This document shows positions 14,385-21,918 of a stretch of DNA of 39,620 bases, one piece after another (the stretch's first letter is position 1; each line of letters begins with the position of its first letter). The DNA comes from Terriglobia bacterium (GTDB taxonomy: Bacteria > Acidobacteriota > Terriglobia > UBA7540). The notes below the pieces were generated by a model. That model searched no databases and had not been told where the DNA came from. It saw only the letters and a list, made by a program, of their open reading frames with translations. Location of the stretch: the NCBI GenBank assembly GCA_020072925.1, contig JAIQGA010000006.1, forward strand, positions 1 through 39,620. The letters run 5' to 3'. The position numbers and the translations under genes were made by a program.

Positions 14385-15287
14385 ATGAACATCCTGGTGA
14401 GCGGCTCGTCCGGCTTCATTGGCCGGGCGCTGATCGCCTCTCTGGATGCTGAGGAACACCACGTTGTTCGCCTGTTGCGCAGTAAGTCCCCACCGGACAA
14501 AGATCAGCTTCTGTGGAATCCCGACACCGGCGTCATAGACGCACCCGCCCTGGAAGGGTTCGACGCGGTGGTACACCTGGCCGGTGAAAACATCGCCGGG
14601 CGCTGGACCGCGAAGAAGAAGGCGCGCATCTATGACAGCCGCGTGAAAGCTACTCGCCTGCTTTGTGAAGCCCTGGCGCGCTTGGCGAAGCCGCCTCAAG
14701 TCCTGATTACTGCCTCGGCCAGCGGATACTACGGAGACTGCGGTGACGCCGTCCTGCGCGAAGACCACGGTCCTGGCTCGATGTTTCTGAGCCGGGTCTG
14801 CCAGGATTGGGAGGCCGCCACAGAACCCGCGGCGCGACGCGGCGTCCGCGTGGTAAATATGCGCCTGGGCGTCGTGCTCGGCGCGGGTGGCGGTGCGCTG
14901 GCCCGGATGTTAGCGCCCTTCCGCTTCGGCCTGGGTGGCCGCATCGGCAGCGGACGCCAGTATATGAGTTGGATTGCCCTCGACGACGTCGTGGGCGCGA
15001 TTCGGCATGTCCTTGCCAACAGCGGACTGCGCGGTCCTGTCAACGTGGCGGCGCCGAATCACGTGACCAATCTGGAATTCACGCGCACGCTAGCGAGGGT
15101 CCTGCGTCGCCCCGCGGTTTTTCCTTTGCCCGCCTTCGTTGCCCGATTGGCTTTGTGTGAAATGGCCGACGAACTTCTTCTGGCCAGCGCCCGGCTCGAG
15201 CCCGCGCAGTTGTTGTCCAGCGGCTATGCGTTTCGCTTTCCCGAATTGGAACCGGCCCTCCGACATATTTTGGGAAAAACAGCTTGA
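14385..15287 (+). CDS. TIGR01777 family NAD(P)-dependent epimerase/dehydratase
   Basis: The protein has 300 residues, an extended short-chain dehydrogenase fold. The N-terminal nucleotide-binding loop is SGSSGFIGRALI. The family-specific segments HLAGENIAGRWTAKKKARI, SASGYYGDCGD (active-site tyrosine region), MRLGVVLGAGGGALARML and the DDVVGAIRHVL segment are all present. The C-terminal DUF1731 part (RRPAVFPLPAFVARLALCE through LLSSGYAFRFPELEPAL) completes the match to the YfcH/TIGR01777 group. It is a cytosolic oxidoreductase or epimerase with no assigned substrate; some plant and cyanobacterial homologues affect cell division. It stands alone, with a gap of 160 bp upstream and 165 bp downstream. 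Confidence 0.9.
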   Translation: MNILVSGSSGFIGRALIASLDAEEHHVVRLLRSKSPPDKDQLLWNPDTGVIDAPALEGFDAVVHLAGENIAGRWTAKKKARIYDSRVKATRLLCEALARLAKPPQVLITASASGYYGDCGDAVLREDHGPGSMFLSRVCQDWEAATEPAARRGVRVVNMRLGVVLGAGGGALARMLAPFRFGLGGRIGSGRQYMSWIALDDVVGAIRHVLANSGLRGPVNVAAPNHVTNLEFTRTLARVLRRPAVFPLPAFVARLALCEMADELLLASARLEPAQLLSSGYAFRFPELEPALRHILGKTA

Positions 15288-15337
15288 AATAGGGCCGATA
15301 CCGCAGACGTGCCCCCCTCAAAGCCAGAGCCCGAGTG

Positions 15338-15343
15338 TATAAT
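15338..15343 (+). promoter_or_regulatory. Candidate -10 element (TATAAT) upstream of the M28 peptidase operon
   Basis: A perfect TATAAT lies 110 bp before the peptidase ATG in the 165-bp gap. No convincing -35 hexamer is seen 16-18 bp upstream, so it is only a candidate. Confidence 0.3.
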
Positions 15344-15452
15344 GGGGCGGTTGCATTCGTGGCATTGACCATCTTCTTGAGGTTGCCGCCATCGGCTCTA
15401 TCGCGGGTAACTCGCACCGACTTCTCGCCACTCGACGCGGGGGTAAGCCTGC

Positions 15453-17687
15453 ATGAAAAAGATCCTTGCGCTGGTGGCATGCGCGCTCGCGGTGGCCGGC
15501 CTCCGATTTGCCTTGCTCTGGGGGCATCCCGAAGCCTCCTTCCGGGGCTTTTTCCCCCATGACGCCGCGCGCGAGGCGGAAATCGAAAAAGTCTTCCGCG
15601 CCTCTCCGACACCCGAAAAGGCTCGGGAGGATTTACGGACTTTGACCCAAGCTCCCCATGTGGCGGGCACGCCGGAGGATTTTCAAACCGCACAATTCGT
15701 TTTGACCCAGTTTCGCGATGCGGGGCTGGACGCGAATATGGTGGAATACCGCGTCTTCTTACCTATGCCCAGGCACGTGGAAGTGGACCTCGTCGCCCCC
15801 ATCCGGTGGGCTGGACCCACCGCGGAGATCGAATCCGGAGCGAACACGCAGGCGGGAGACCCACCCAAGGTGATTCCCGCGTTTAATGCTTACTCTCCCT
15901 CCTGTGATCTCACGGCGCCCGTTGTCTACGCGAATTATGGCTTGCCCGAGGATTATCGCCGCTTGAAAGAATTCGGCGTGGATGTGGCCGGCAAGATCGT
16001 GATGGTCCGATATGGCAAGTGCTTCCGCGGGGTCAAGGCTTACGTGGCGCAGGAACAGCGCGCCGCGGGACTGCTGATTTACTCCGACCCCGCCGAGGAC
16101 GGTTATCGGCGCGGCGACGTCGTTCCGCGCGGCCCCTGGCGTCCCGCCAGCGCGGCGCAGCGCGGCTCGATTCTTTTTCTCACCGCTTACGCCGGGGATC
16201 CACTCACGCCGGGAGTCGCGGCGACGCGCGACGCGCGGCGCATCAGCCCCACAAACGCGCCCACGCTTCCACACATTCCGACGACGCCCCTTTCTTACCA
16301 GGACGCCACGCCGATTCTCGAAAACCTTTCCGGGCCTGTGGCGCCGGCTGCATGGCAGGGCGCGCTTCCGTTCACTTACCATCTCGGCCCCGGCACGTCC
16401 CGAGTGCGCTTGAAATTGGAGATAGATTTCCGGGAGCGCTCGATCTGGGACGTGATCGCTCGCGTTCCAGGTAGCGTGGAACCCGACGCCTGGGTAGTGC
16501 TGGGCAACCACCGCGATGCCTGGACCTACGGCGCCGCCGACCCTGGCAGCGGCACCGCGCCACTCCTGGCCGTGGGCCGCGGGCTCGGCAGGCTGCTTCG
16601 ACAGGGCTGGCAACCGCGCCGCACGATCGTGCTGGGCAGTTGGGACGCGGAGGAATTCGGCTTGATTGGTTCCACCGAATGGGTGGAAGACCGCGCGGAC
16701 GATCTCACTCGCCACGCCGTGGCGTACCTGAACATGGACGTCGGCGTAAGCGGGCCGCACTTTACCGCCTCGGCGGTGCCGTCGCTCCGCGCGCTCATCC
16801 GCGACGTGGCGAGGGACATCACCGATCCCAACAGCGGCCGCGACCTCTACTCCGTCTGGTCGGAAGAGGGGCCGAAGCTGCGCCGCGAGGAGGGCATTCC
16901 GGGCGTGGTCCCGGCGCAAGCCCCGGGTCTTGATGCCGCGCCGGCGCAAGTGGGGGAGCTGGGAGGCGGTTCGGATTTTACCCCCTTTCTCCAGCACCTG
17001 GGCATTCCTTCGCTCGATATAGGTTTCGGCGGGCCCTACGGCGTCTATCATGCCGCGAATGACAACTTCTCCTGGATGGAGCGCTTTGGTGATCCGTCTT
17101 TCCGATACAGCCTCGCTGCGGTGCAGGTTTTTGGAACGCTCGGCTTGCGGATGGCGGATGCGGATATTTTACCTTTTGATTATAGTGAGTATGGTGAGGC
17201 CATACAGAAATACGTTCGTGACCTGGCGGAAGAGATGAAACAGAGCAACCAGGGCGACAAGCTCTCGTTGGACGGTGTCGCGAAGGCCGCCGCCAGGTTT
17301 ACGGAAACAGCACATACTCTGGAGCGGCAAGTCCAGGCGCTAGGCCCGGCAGACTGGGCAAACGCCGGAACGCAGGCCACGGTCAACAGCGCATTCGTGC
17401 AGGTCGAGCGCGATTTTCTGCTGCCGCAAGGCTTGCCGGACCGCGCCTGGTTTCGCCATGCCTTCTATGCACCCGGCGTGTATACTGGATATGCTGCGGT
17501 GATCATTCCGGGTGTTCGCGAGGCGATCAGGCAAAAAGATTGGGCGGCCGCGGCCCAACAGACACAGCTTCTCCAGGAGGCCGTCGAGCGCGGGACGGCG
17601 ACCCTGGCCCGGGGGCTCGAGGCGCTGGGCGGCACGGGCCCCGGACGCGCGGACCCGGCGGGGCATGGAGCCGGCGCGACCTTATGA
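15453..17687 (+). CDS. M28B metallopeptidase, glutamate carboxypeptidase II-like
   Basis: The protein has 744 residues, about the length of human GCPII/PSMA. An N-terminal hydrophobic segment (LALVACALAVAGLRFALL) acts as signal peptide or anchor. A PA domain follows (VVYANYGLPEDYRRL to LLIYSDPAEDGY). The M28 catalytic domain has all co-catalytic zinc ligands: H353 (NHRDAW), D363 (AADPGSG), E401 with catalytic E400 (WDAEEFGL), D429 (LNMDVGV) and H533 (VYHAANDNF). A transferrin-receptor-like dimerisation domain ends the protein. It removes C-terminal residues, classically glutamate, from peptides outside the cytoplasm. Its stop overlaps the MoaD-MoaE gene start as ATGA, an odd pairing of an extracellular peptidase with cofactor synthesis. 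The last 25 residues are Gly/Ala-rich and not conserved. Confidence 0.93.
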   Translation: MKKILALVACALAVAGLRFALLWGHPEASFRGFFPHDAAREAEIEKVFRASPTPEKAREDLRTLTQAPHVAGTPEDFQTAQFVLTQFRDAGLDANMVEYRVFLPMPRHVEVDLVAPIRWAGPTAEIESGANTQAGDPPKVIPAFNAYSPSCDLTAPVVYANYGLPEDYRRLKEFGVDVAGKIVMVRYGKCFRGVKAYVAQEQRAAGLLIYSDPAEDGYRRGDVVPRGPWRPASAAQRGSILFLTAYAGDPLTPGVAATRDARRISPTNAPTLPHIPTTPLSYQDATPILENLSGPVAPAAWQGALPFTYHLGPGTSRVRLKLEIDFRERSIWDVIARVPGSVEPDAWVVLGNHRDAWTYGAADPGSGTAPLLAVGRGLGRLLRQGWQPRRTIVLGSWDAEEFGLIGSTEWVEDRADDLTRHAVAYLNMDVGVSGPHFTASAVPSLRALIRDVARDITDPNSGRDLYSVWSEEGPKLRREEGIPGVVPAQAPGLDAAPAQVGELGGGSDFTPFLQHLGIPSLDIGFGGPYGVYHAANDNFSWMERFGDPSFRYSLAAVQVFGTLGLRMADADILPFDYSEYGEAIQKYVRDLAEEMKQSNQGDKLSLDGVAKAAARFTETAHTLERQVQALGPADWANAGTQATVNSAFVQVERDFLLPQGLPDRAWFRHAFYAPGVYTGYAAVIIPGVREAIRQKDWAAAAQQTQLLQEAVERGTATLARGLEALGGTGPGRADPAGHGAGATL

Positions 17688-18442
17688 AGATCCGGGTTTT
17701 ATTTTTCGGTCTCACTCATGACGTGACGGGCTTCGGCCAGGAGTTGCTGGAGCTTCCGGAAGGGGAGTCTTTGGCGGGCCTGAGGCGGCTCTACTCAAGA
17801 CGCTTTCCGCGTCTCAACGAGCTCGCGGACTCGCTGGTGGTGGCAGTGAACGAGGAGATCGCCGAAAGCTCCCGGACTTTGAATGACGGCGACGAGGTGG
17901 CGTTCATGCCTCCCGTCAGCGGTGGCTCCGACACGGACATCTACCGCTTCGTGCATGTGCCGATCTCAGCAGCCCTTTTGGCGCGCGAGCTTCAGGCCCC
18001 CGAAGATGGCGCGGTGGTCGCCTTCGAGGGGGTCGTGCGGAATCACTCGCTAAGCCGGAAGACCCTCTACCTCGAATACGAAGCTTACGAGCCGATGGCG
18101 GTCCGGAAAATGCAAGAGATCGGCGAGGAGGCAAAGCGGAAGTTCGCGATTGATCGCGTCGGCATCGTGCATCGCCTCGGCCGCCTGGAGATTGGCGAAA
18201 CCAGCGTCGCCATCATCGTCACTGCGGCGCACCGGCATCCGGCGTTCGAGGCTTGTCATGAACTTATCAACCGCTTGAAGAAGGTCGTTCCAATCTGGAA
18301 GAAGGAATACTTCGCGGATGGTGCCGTCTGGGCGGAAGGGGAAGGAAAGAGCAGCTTTCAGCCGTCAGCCCTCAGCGCTCAGTTCGGAGGGGAAGACGGG
18401 GGCGCTGTAAGAGCTCGAGAAAGATCGTTTAAGGAAGACTGA
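17684..18442 (+). CDS. MoaD-MoaE fusion, molybdopterin synthase
   Basis: The protein has 252 residues. Residues 1-81 are a MoaD ubiquitin-like domain (MKIRVLFFGLTHDVTGF) ending in the diagnostic Gly-Gly at positions 80-81 (PPVSGGSDTD). From about residue 85 a complete MoaE follows, with VVAFEGVVRNHSLSR, IVHRLGRLEIGE, TAAHRHPAFEACH and the catalytic-lysine segment KKVVPIWKKEYFADGAVW. Molybdopterin synthase needs a free MoaD C-terminal glycine as thiocarboxylate, so the fusion should be cleaved after G81 to work. Such cleavage has been reported for the mycobacterial MoaX fusion. The ATG at 17684 overlaps the previous stop by 4 bp. After the MoaE domain a 30-residue non-homologous tail is encoded partly by a 7-bp repeat array (18356-18383). 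No other moa gene is in the window. Confidence 0.92.
   Translation: MKIRVLFFGLTHDVTGFGQELLELPEGESLAGLRRLYSRRFPRLNELADSLVVAVNEEIAESSRTLNDGDEVAFMPPVSGGSDTDIYRFVHVPISAALLARELQAPEDGAVVAFEGVVRNHSLSRKTLYLEYEAYEPMAVRKMQEIGEEAKRKFAIDRVGIVHRLGRLEIGETSVAIIVTAAHRHPAFEACHELINRLKKVVPIWKKEYFADGAVWAEGEGKSSFQPSALSAQFGGEDGGAVRARERSFKED
18356..18383. repeat. 7-bp tandem array, NNTCAGC type, inside the MoaD-MoaE coding tail
   Basis: Four contiguous heptamers, TTTCAGC CGTCAGC CCTCAGC GCTCAGT, lie in frame within the 3' end of the MoaD-MoaE gene and encode FQPSALSAQ-like residues beyond the conserved MoaE domain. The reading frame then continues to a stop 59 bases later. Confidence 0.8.
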
Positions 18443-18467
18443 GAAAGGGGAGCAGAAGGCCGTATCC

Positions 18468-19280
18468 ATGATGGAGAGTTATCTTGACATCGCAGTCGAA
18501 ATCGCGCACGAAGCGGGGGCGCTTCTACTGCAATTCTCCCAGCAGCCGCTGGAGATTTCCTACAAGCGGCGCTCGGACTTGGTGACGGAAGCGGACCGCC
18601 GGTCGGAGGCTTTGATTGTCGAGCGATTGCGCGCCCGTTTCCCAAAGCATGGGATTGTAGCCGAGGAGGGCGGCGGCCAGCAGACGGATTCGGAATACTG
18701 CTGGTATGTCGATCCTCTCGACGGCACGACCAATTTCGCGCACGGGTTTCCGGTGTATTGCGTTACGCTGGGACTTGCCTGCCGGGGCGAGGTTGTGGCG
18801 GGCGTCGTTTATGACCCGACGCGCGAGGAGCTTTACACGGCGGAGCGTGGTTCCGGCGCCTACTTGCATGGTCAGCGCATTCAGGTCTCGAAGACGGCGC
18901 AGCTTGCCGAGGGCCTGCTGGCCACGGGGTTCCCGCCTTTTGCCCGCAACCACGACCTGAATATCGAATATTACTTCCGTTTCACCAAACTCTCTCACGG
19001 GATCCGCCGCGCGGGTTCGGCGGCGCTGGACCTCTGCTCGGTCGCGAGCGGACGATTCGATGCTTTTTGGGAACTTAAACTCAACCCCTGGGACAAAGCC
19101 GCGGGTTCGTTGCTGGTTGAGGAGGCGGGCGGCCGCGTCACGGACGTTCGCGGTGAGAGGTTCAACCTCTTGGGCGATGATATCTTCGCCTCCAACGGAT
19201 TGGTGCACGACGAAATGTGTCAGGTGTTTACAGAAGTGCTGGCAGATCGTGCAGGAAGGGGAGCAGGGATTAGGGATTAG
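18468..19280 (+). CDS. suhB: Inositol monophosphatase family protein (SuhB-like)
   Basis: The protein has 270 residues with the two signatures of the lithium-sensitive phosphatase family: DPLDGTTNFAHGFP (residues 82-95, metal-binding aspartates) and WDKAAGSLLVEEAGGRVTD. The upstream metal-ligand glutamate lies in GIVAEEGGG. It hydrolyses inositol-1-phosphate or a related phosphomonoester with Mg2+; E. coli SuhB additionally takes part in rRNA transcription. Start at ATG 18468 or the adjacent 18471 cannot be separated. It lies 25 bp after the MoaD-MoaE gene, so is probably co-transcribed. The final residues (GIRD) and the TAG stop are formed by a 7-bp GGGATTA repeat, so the C-terminus differs from the conserved end of the family. 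Confidence 0.9.
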   Translation: MMESYLDIAVEIAHEAGALLLQFSQQPLEISYKRRSDLVTEADRRSEALIVERLRARFPKHGIVAEEGGGQQTDSEYCWYVDPLDGTTNFAHGFPVYCVTLGLACRGEVVAGVVYDPTREELYTAERGSGAYLHGQRIQVSKTAQLAEGLLATGFPPFARNHDLNIEYYFRFTKLSHGIRRAGSAALDLCSVASGRFDAFWELKLNPWDKAAGSLLVEEAGGRVTDVRGERFNLLGDDIFASNGLVHDEMCQVFTEVLADRAGRGAGIRD

Positions 19281-19293
19281 GGTGCAGGGATTA
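19266..19293 (+). repeat. 7-bp tandem array, GGGATTA type (telomere-like, G-quadruplex motif)
   Basis: GGGATTA GGGATTA GGGTGCA GGGATTA, then G. It contains four G3 tracts each separated by four bases, the textbook G-quadruplex pattern. It supplies the final residues and stop of the SuhB-like gene. A 31-bp arm (19264-19294) pairs imperfectly with 19342-19372. Confidence 0.9.
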
Positions 19294-19341
19294 GTGAACC
19301 CAAGTGAAAGTCGGGGGCGCGATCGCAGCCAGTTTTGGCCG

Positions 19342-19369
19342 CTAATCCCTAATGCCTAATCGCTAATCC
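19342..19369 (+). repeat. 7-bp tandem array, CTAATCC type, inverted partner of 19266-19293
   Basis: CTAATCC CTAATGC CTAATCG CTAATCC, then CTG. Read on the minus strand it is the GGGATTA repeat. With the first arm it makes a 31-bp inverted repeat around a 47-bp spacer. It ends about a dozen bases before the TTG start of the metallophosphoesterase. Confidence 0.9.
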
Positions 19370-19381
19370 CTGGGGTCTTCC

Positions 19382-20218
19382 TTGGCGAGGCGTTTAAGCG
19401 CACGACGATTTCTCAAGCGGCGCGAGCTCATCACGCTTTCGCTGAGCAGTCCCGAACTCGCGTCCCCGCCCTTTTCTCCGGACCCGGATATTACCGAAAC
19501 AGATATCTGGCTTCGGCGCCTCCATCCCGCCTTCGACGGCCTGAAGATCGTGCATCTCACGGATCTGCATCACAGCCTTTACACGCCCCTCGAAGACATC
19601 CAGCGTGCGGTTCACCTCGCCAACCTGTTGCGTCCGGACGTCGTCGCGCTGACGGGGGATTACGTCACGCTTTCGCGGATGTATATCTGGCCGGTGGCGC
19701 GCGCCCTGGGCAAGCTCCGCGCGCGTCTGGGCATTTTCGCCGTTCTCGGCAACCACGATTTTCGCGCTGACCCGAAAGAAGTTACCGCGGCGCTGAAGGC
19801 CCAGCGCATTCACGTGCTGCGAAACGCCCACGCGGCCGTGCGCGCCGGTTCCGCGACGCTTTGGATGGCGGGTGTCGACGACCTGTGGTGGGAAGCCGCG
19901 GACTTTCGCGCCGCGCTGCGCTCGGTCCCCGCCCGCGATCCCAAGATCCTCTTGTGCCACAATCCCCTGGGGGTCTATATGGCTGCCCGGTATGGCGTGG
20001 ACCTCGTCCTCGCCGGCCATACCCATGGCGGGCAAGTGCGCCTGCCGGTGGTGGGCTCGCTTTTCGGGCGCTCCAGGCTCGGCGAACGCTTCGTGGAAGG
20101 CTGGAACCGGCTGGATGGGACGCAAATTTACGTCAGCCGCGGGATCGGCAAAGTCCTCCTGCCGGTCCGTTTTGGCTGCCCGCCGGAAATCGCCTGCCTG
20201 CGTCTGCGCCGCGCCTGA
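19382..20218 (+). CDS. Calcineurin-like metallophosphoesterase (YkuE/YaeI-like)
   Basis: The protein has 278 residues and all the metallophosphoesterase motifs in order: IVHLTDLHHSLYTP (DxH), LTGDYVTLS (GDxx), VLGNHDFRADP (GNHD), ILLCHNPLG and LAGHTHGGQVRLP (GHxH), binding a two-metal centre. The group contains phosphodiesterases acting on phospholipid head groups or UDP-diacylglucosamine. The start is TTG at 19382 with only GGGG as ribosome site. The N-terminus has arginines (ARRFLKRRE), but no hydrophobic segment follows, so export is not supported. An inverted 7-bp repeat array ends just upstream, and loss of an original N-terminus cannot be excluded. Downstream is a long gap without recognisable genes. 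Confidence 0.86.
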   Translation: MARRLSARRFLKRRELITLSLSSPELASPPFSPDPDITETDIWLRRLHPAFDGLKIVHLTDLHHSLYTPLEDIQRAVHLANLLRPDVVALTGDYVTLSRMYIWPVARALGKLRARLGIFAVLGNHDFRADPKEVTAALKAQRIHVLRNAHAAVRAGSATLWMAGVDDLWWEAADFRAALRSVPARDPKILLCHNPLGVYMAARYGVDLVLAGHTHGGQVRLPVVGSLFGRSRLGERFVEGWNRLDGTQIYVSRGIGKVLLPVRFGCPPEIACLRLRRA

Positions 20219-20316
20219 TTCCCCGTTCGCCTTCCCGGGGAATGCGTTTTTTTCTATCAACAGCGCCAGGGTGTTGTGGTAGGCTATACGGTAGGTCAGC
20301 CGTGTTAGCTCCTCTG

Positions 20317-20334
20317 GGGCAACGATCGTTGCCC
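20317..20334. promoter_or_regulatory. 18-bp perfect palindrome (operator-like)
   Basis: GGGCAACGATCGTTGCCC is fully self-complementary with no loop, and is flanked by CTG and AG, which extends it if one G is skipped. Absence of a loop favours a protein-binding DNA site over an RNA terminator. No matching regulator is known to me. Confidence 0.6.
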
Positions 20335-20517
20335 AGCAAAGCCGGTCACGAGAGGGTCCAAGGTGACCTTAGCAATCCTCAGTCTACAATGTCCGGCGCG
20401 AATCGTCGGAGCGAATTCGCTCCCCCGCGCCGGCAGGTTTGGGCGCCCAACCCTTGAGGGAATACGCCAGGATCGCGTGTCCGCAGGTGGCTTCGCGGGA
20501 GGCCAAGGGTGCTAGAC

Positions 20518-20533
20518 ATAAGGGATCCCTTAT
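20518..20533. promoter_or_regulatory. 16-bp perfect palindrome (operator-like)
   Basis: ATAAGGGATCCCTTAT is fully self-complementary. It marks the edge of an AT-rich block and precedes a near-palindromic AACATGTT-centred sequence at 20547-20566. Confidence 0.6.
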
Positions 20534-20789
20534 TCTTGAGGAGTTAAACTTTAACATGTTGAAAGTAAACCACTTACAAAAAATAACCTCTAAAACGAAC
20601 CTAGCTCGAATAACCTCAATTGAATCAAGTTCTTGCGCCGTCAAATCGGTAATGAAGTCGCCATTATTCGCACCGCATAGCAAGCGATTGAAAGCACTCT
20701 CTCGACTGAGTGGCGAGCGCCGAGAATGGTGATGTTACCCCGGTTCAGAAGTCCCTCAAAGACAGCGCTTGTTGCCCTTGGAGTCGACA

Positions 20790-21842
20790 ATGAAAAGCAA
20801 ACTGCGTTGCGCGCTGTGGATTGTCTGTTTGCAGCTTTTTGTTGCGGCCGCCTGCGTCGCTGCGCAGGGAGCGCGACAGATCATCATCGACACCGACCCT
20901 GGAGCCGACGATGCTATGGCCATCCTGCTGGCGCTGAACTCACCCGAGCTCGATGTGAAGGCCCTCACAGTCGTGGCGGGCAATGTGGTTGTCGACCGGG
21001 GCGTTGAGAACGCGCTCAAGCTCGTTTCCCTGGCGCATCGGTGTGACATTCCGGTGGCGCGTGGCGCGGGGCATCCGCTCGTCGCGACGCTGACCACGGC
21101 GGAGTTCTTTCACGGGAAAAACGGCTTGGGCGACGTCGAACTCCCCGCGCCGGCGTGCCGCCCGGACACGCGGTTTGCGCCCGACCTGATCATCCAAACC
21201 GTTCATGCGCACCCTCACGAAATCACGCTGGTGCCCATTGGTCCCCTGACCAACATCGCTCTGGCGATTTCGAAAGATCCGTCGATTGTTCCCCTGGTCA
21301 AAGAAGTGGTGTTGATGGGCGGCGGGATTTCCGGCGGGAACATCACCGCCGCGGCCGAAGCCAATATTCACAATGACCCCGAAGCCGCGCACAGGGTGTT
21401 CGAGGCCGGCTGGCCCCTGACCATGGTGGGCCTGAACGTCACGGAGAAGACCTTGTTCACGCCCGCGGACTTGAAGCGACTCGCCCAAACGCGGGGCCTG
21501 GAGAACGATTTCGCAGTGGGCGTGCTTCACTTCATGGTCAACCGGGCGGAAAACCTGGGAGGGGAAGGGACGCCGATGCACGACCCGCTGGCGGTGGGCG
21601 CGGCGATTGATCGCAGCCTCATTACTACGCAGGACATGCGCGTTGACATCGAGCTGCGCGGCGAGTACACGCGCGGAGAAACCGTCGCCGACCGTCACAA
21701 TTCTACGGATCAGCGAGTTCGGCGCGGCGACCGCTATGCTGTCGAGGGAATCCAACGCGTGGAGCCAAACGTCCACGTGGCGGTGAGTTCGGACGCGCCG
21801 CGATTCATCGATATGTTTATTTCACGCATCGCCGGGAAGTAG
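20790..21842 (+). CDS. Exported inosine/uridine-preferring nucleoside hydrolase
   Basis: The protein has 350 residues. A signal peptide (LRCALWIVCLQLFVAAACVA, cleavage near residue 25) precedes the nucleoside hydrolase domain. The calcium-binding motif DTDPGADDAMAILLAL is intact, followed by IGPLTNIALA, GGGISGGNITAAAEANIHNDP (substrate-binding asparagine) and MHDPLAVG near the C-terminus. It cleaves ribonucleosides to base and ribose; the signal peptide places it in the periplasm, where it would harvest environmental nucleosides. The ATG at 20790 has GGAG about seven bases upstream. The purine nucleoside phosphorylase gene follows 76 bp later on the same strand, giving a nucleoside salvage pair in two compartments. 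Confidence 0.92.
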   Translation: MKSKLRCALWIVCLQLFVAAACVAAQGARQIIIDTDPGADDAMAILLALNSPELDVKALTVVAGNVVVDRGVENALKLVSLAHRCDIPVARGAGHPLVATLTTAEFFHGKNGLGDVELPAPACRPDTRFAPDLIIQTVHAHPHEITLVPIGPLTNIALAISKDPSIVPLVKEVVLMGGGISGGNITAAAEANIHNDPEAAHRVFEAGWPLTMVGLNVTEKTLFTPADLKRLAQTRGLENDFAVGVLHFMVNRAENLGGEGTPMHDPLAVGAAIDRSLITTQDMRVDIELRGEYTRGETVADRHNSTDQRVRRGDRYAVEGIQRVEPNVHVAVSSDAPRFIDMFISRIAGK

Positions 21843-21918
21843 CGGCTCGGAGCGATTGTGCAAGGAGACGTGAGTTCACGGTGATGAATCGAACGCTTGA
21901 ATAGCCTGAGGATTGAAA

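Larger units (their letters stand above)
20219..20789 (+). other. Gene-poor gap with palindromes and an AT-rich block
   Basis: There is no gene I can support in these 571 bp. The first part is GC-rich, with an 18-bp perfect palindrome (20317-20334) and the inverted pair GGTCAC/GTGACC (20344-20349 and 20363-20368). The second part from about 20520 is much richer in A and T than its surroundings, with a 16-bp perfect palindrome (20518-20533). A 58-codon ORF (20556-20732) starts at an ATG with GAGGAG 12 bases upstream. Its product is basic and Ser-rich (MLKVNHLQKITSKTNLAR) and matches nothing I know. The region could be noncoding RNA, a regulatory leader or the remnant of a transferred segment. 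Checks for tRNA, 6S, tmRNA, SRP or RNase P landmarks were negative by eye. Confidence 0.6.

Noticed and set aside
17630-17686. Another 7-bp array at the 3' end of the M28 peptidase gene
   Set aside because: The GC-rich Gly/Ala-coding run shows only a couple of CCGG steps at seven-base spacing, not distinguishable from composition.
19264-19294. True telomere or replicon end
   Set aside because: The TTAGGG-like array is only four units long, lies inside an operon and fits the general family of 7-bp arrays.
19382-19500. Tat signal on the metallophosphoesterase
   Set aside because: Arginines are present (ARRFLKRRE), but no hydrophobic core follows within the next 40 residues.
20280-20460. tRNA, 6S RNA, tmRNA or RNase P RNA in the gap
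   Set aside because: No cloverleaf, anticodon arm or conserved landmark of these RNAs could be found by eye.
20384-20683. 99-codon minus-strand frame in the 20.2-20.8 kb gap
   Set aside because: No motif, weak start and codon use unlike neighbours. The gap is better described as unassigned.
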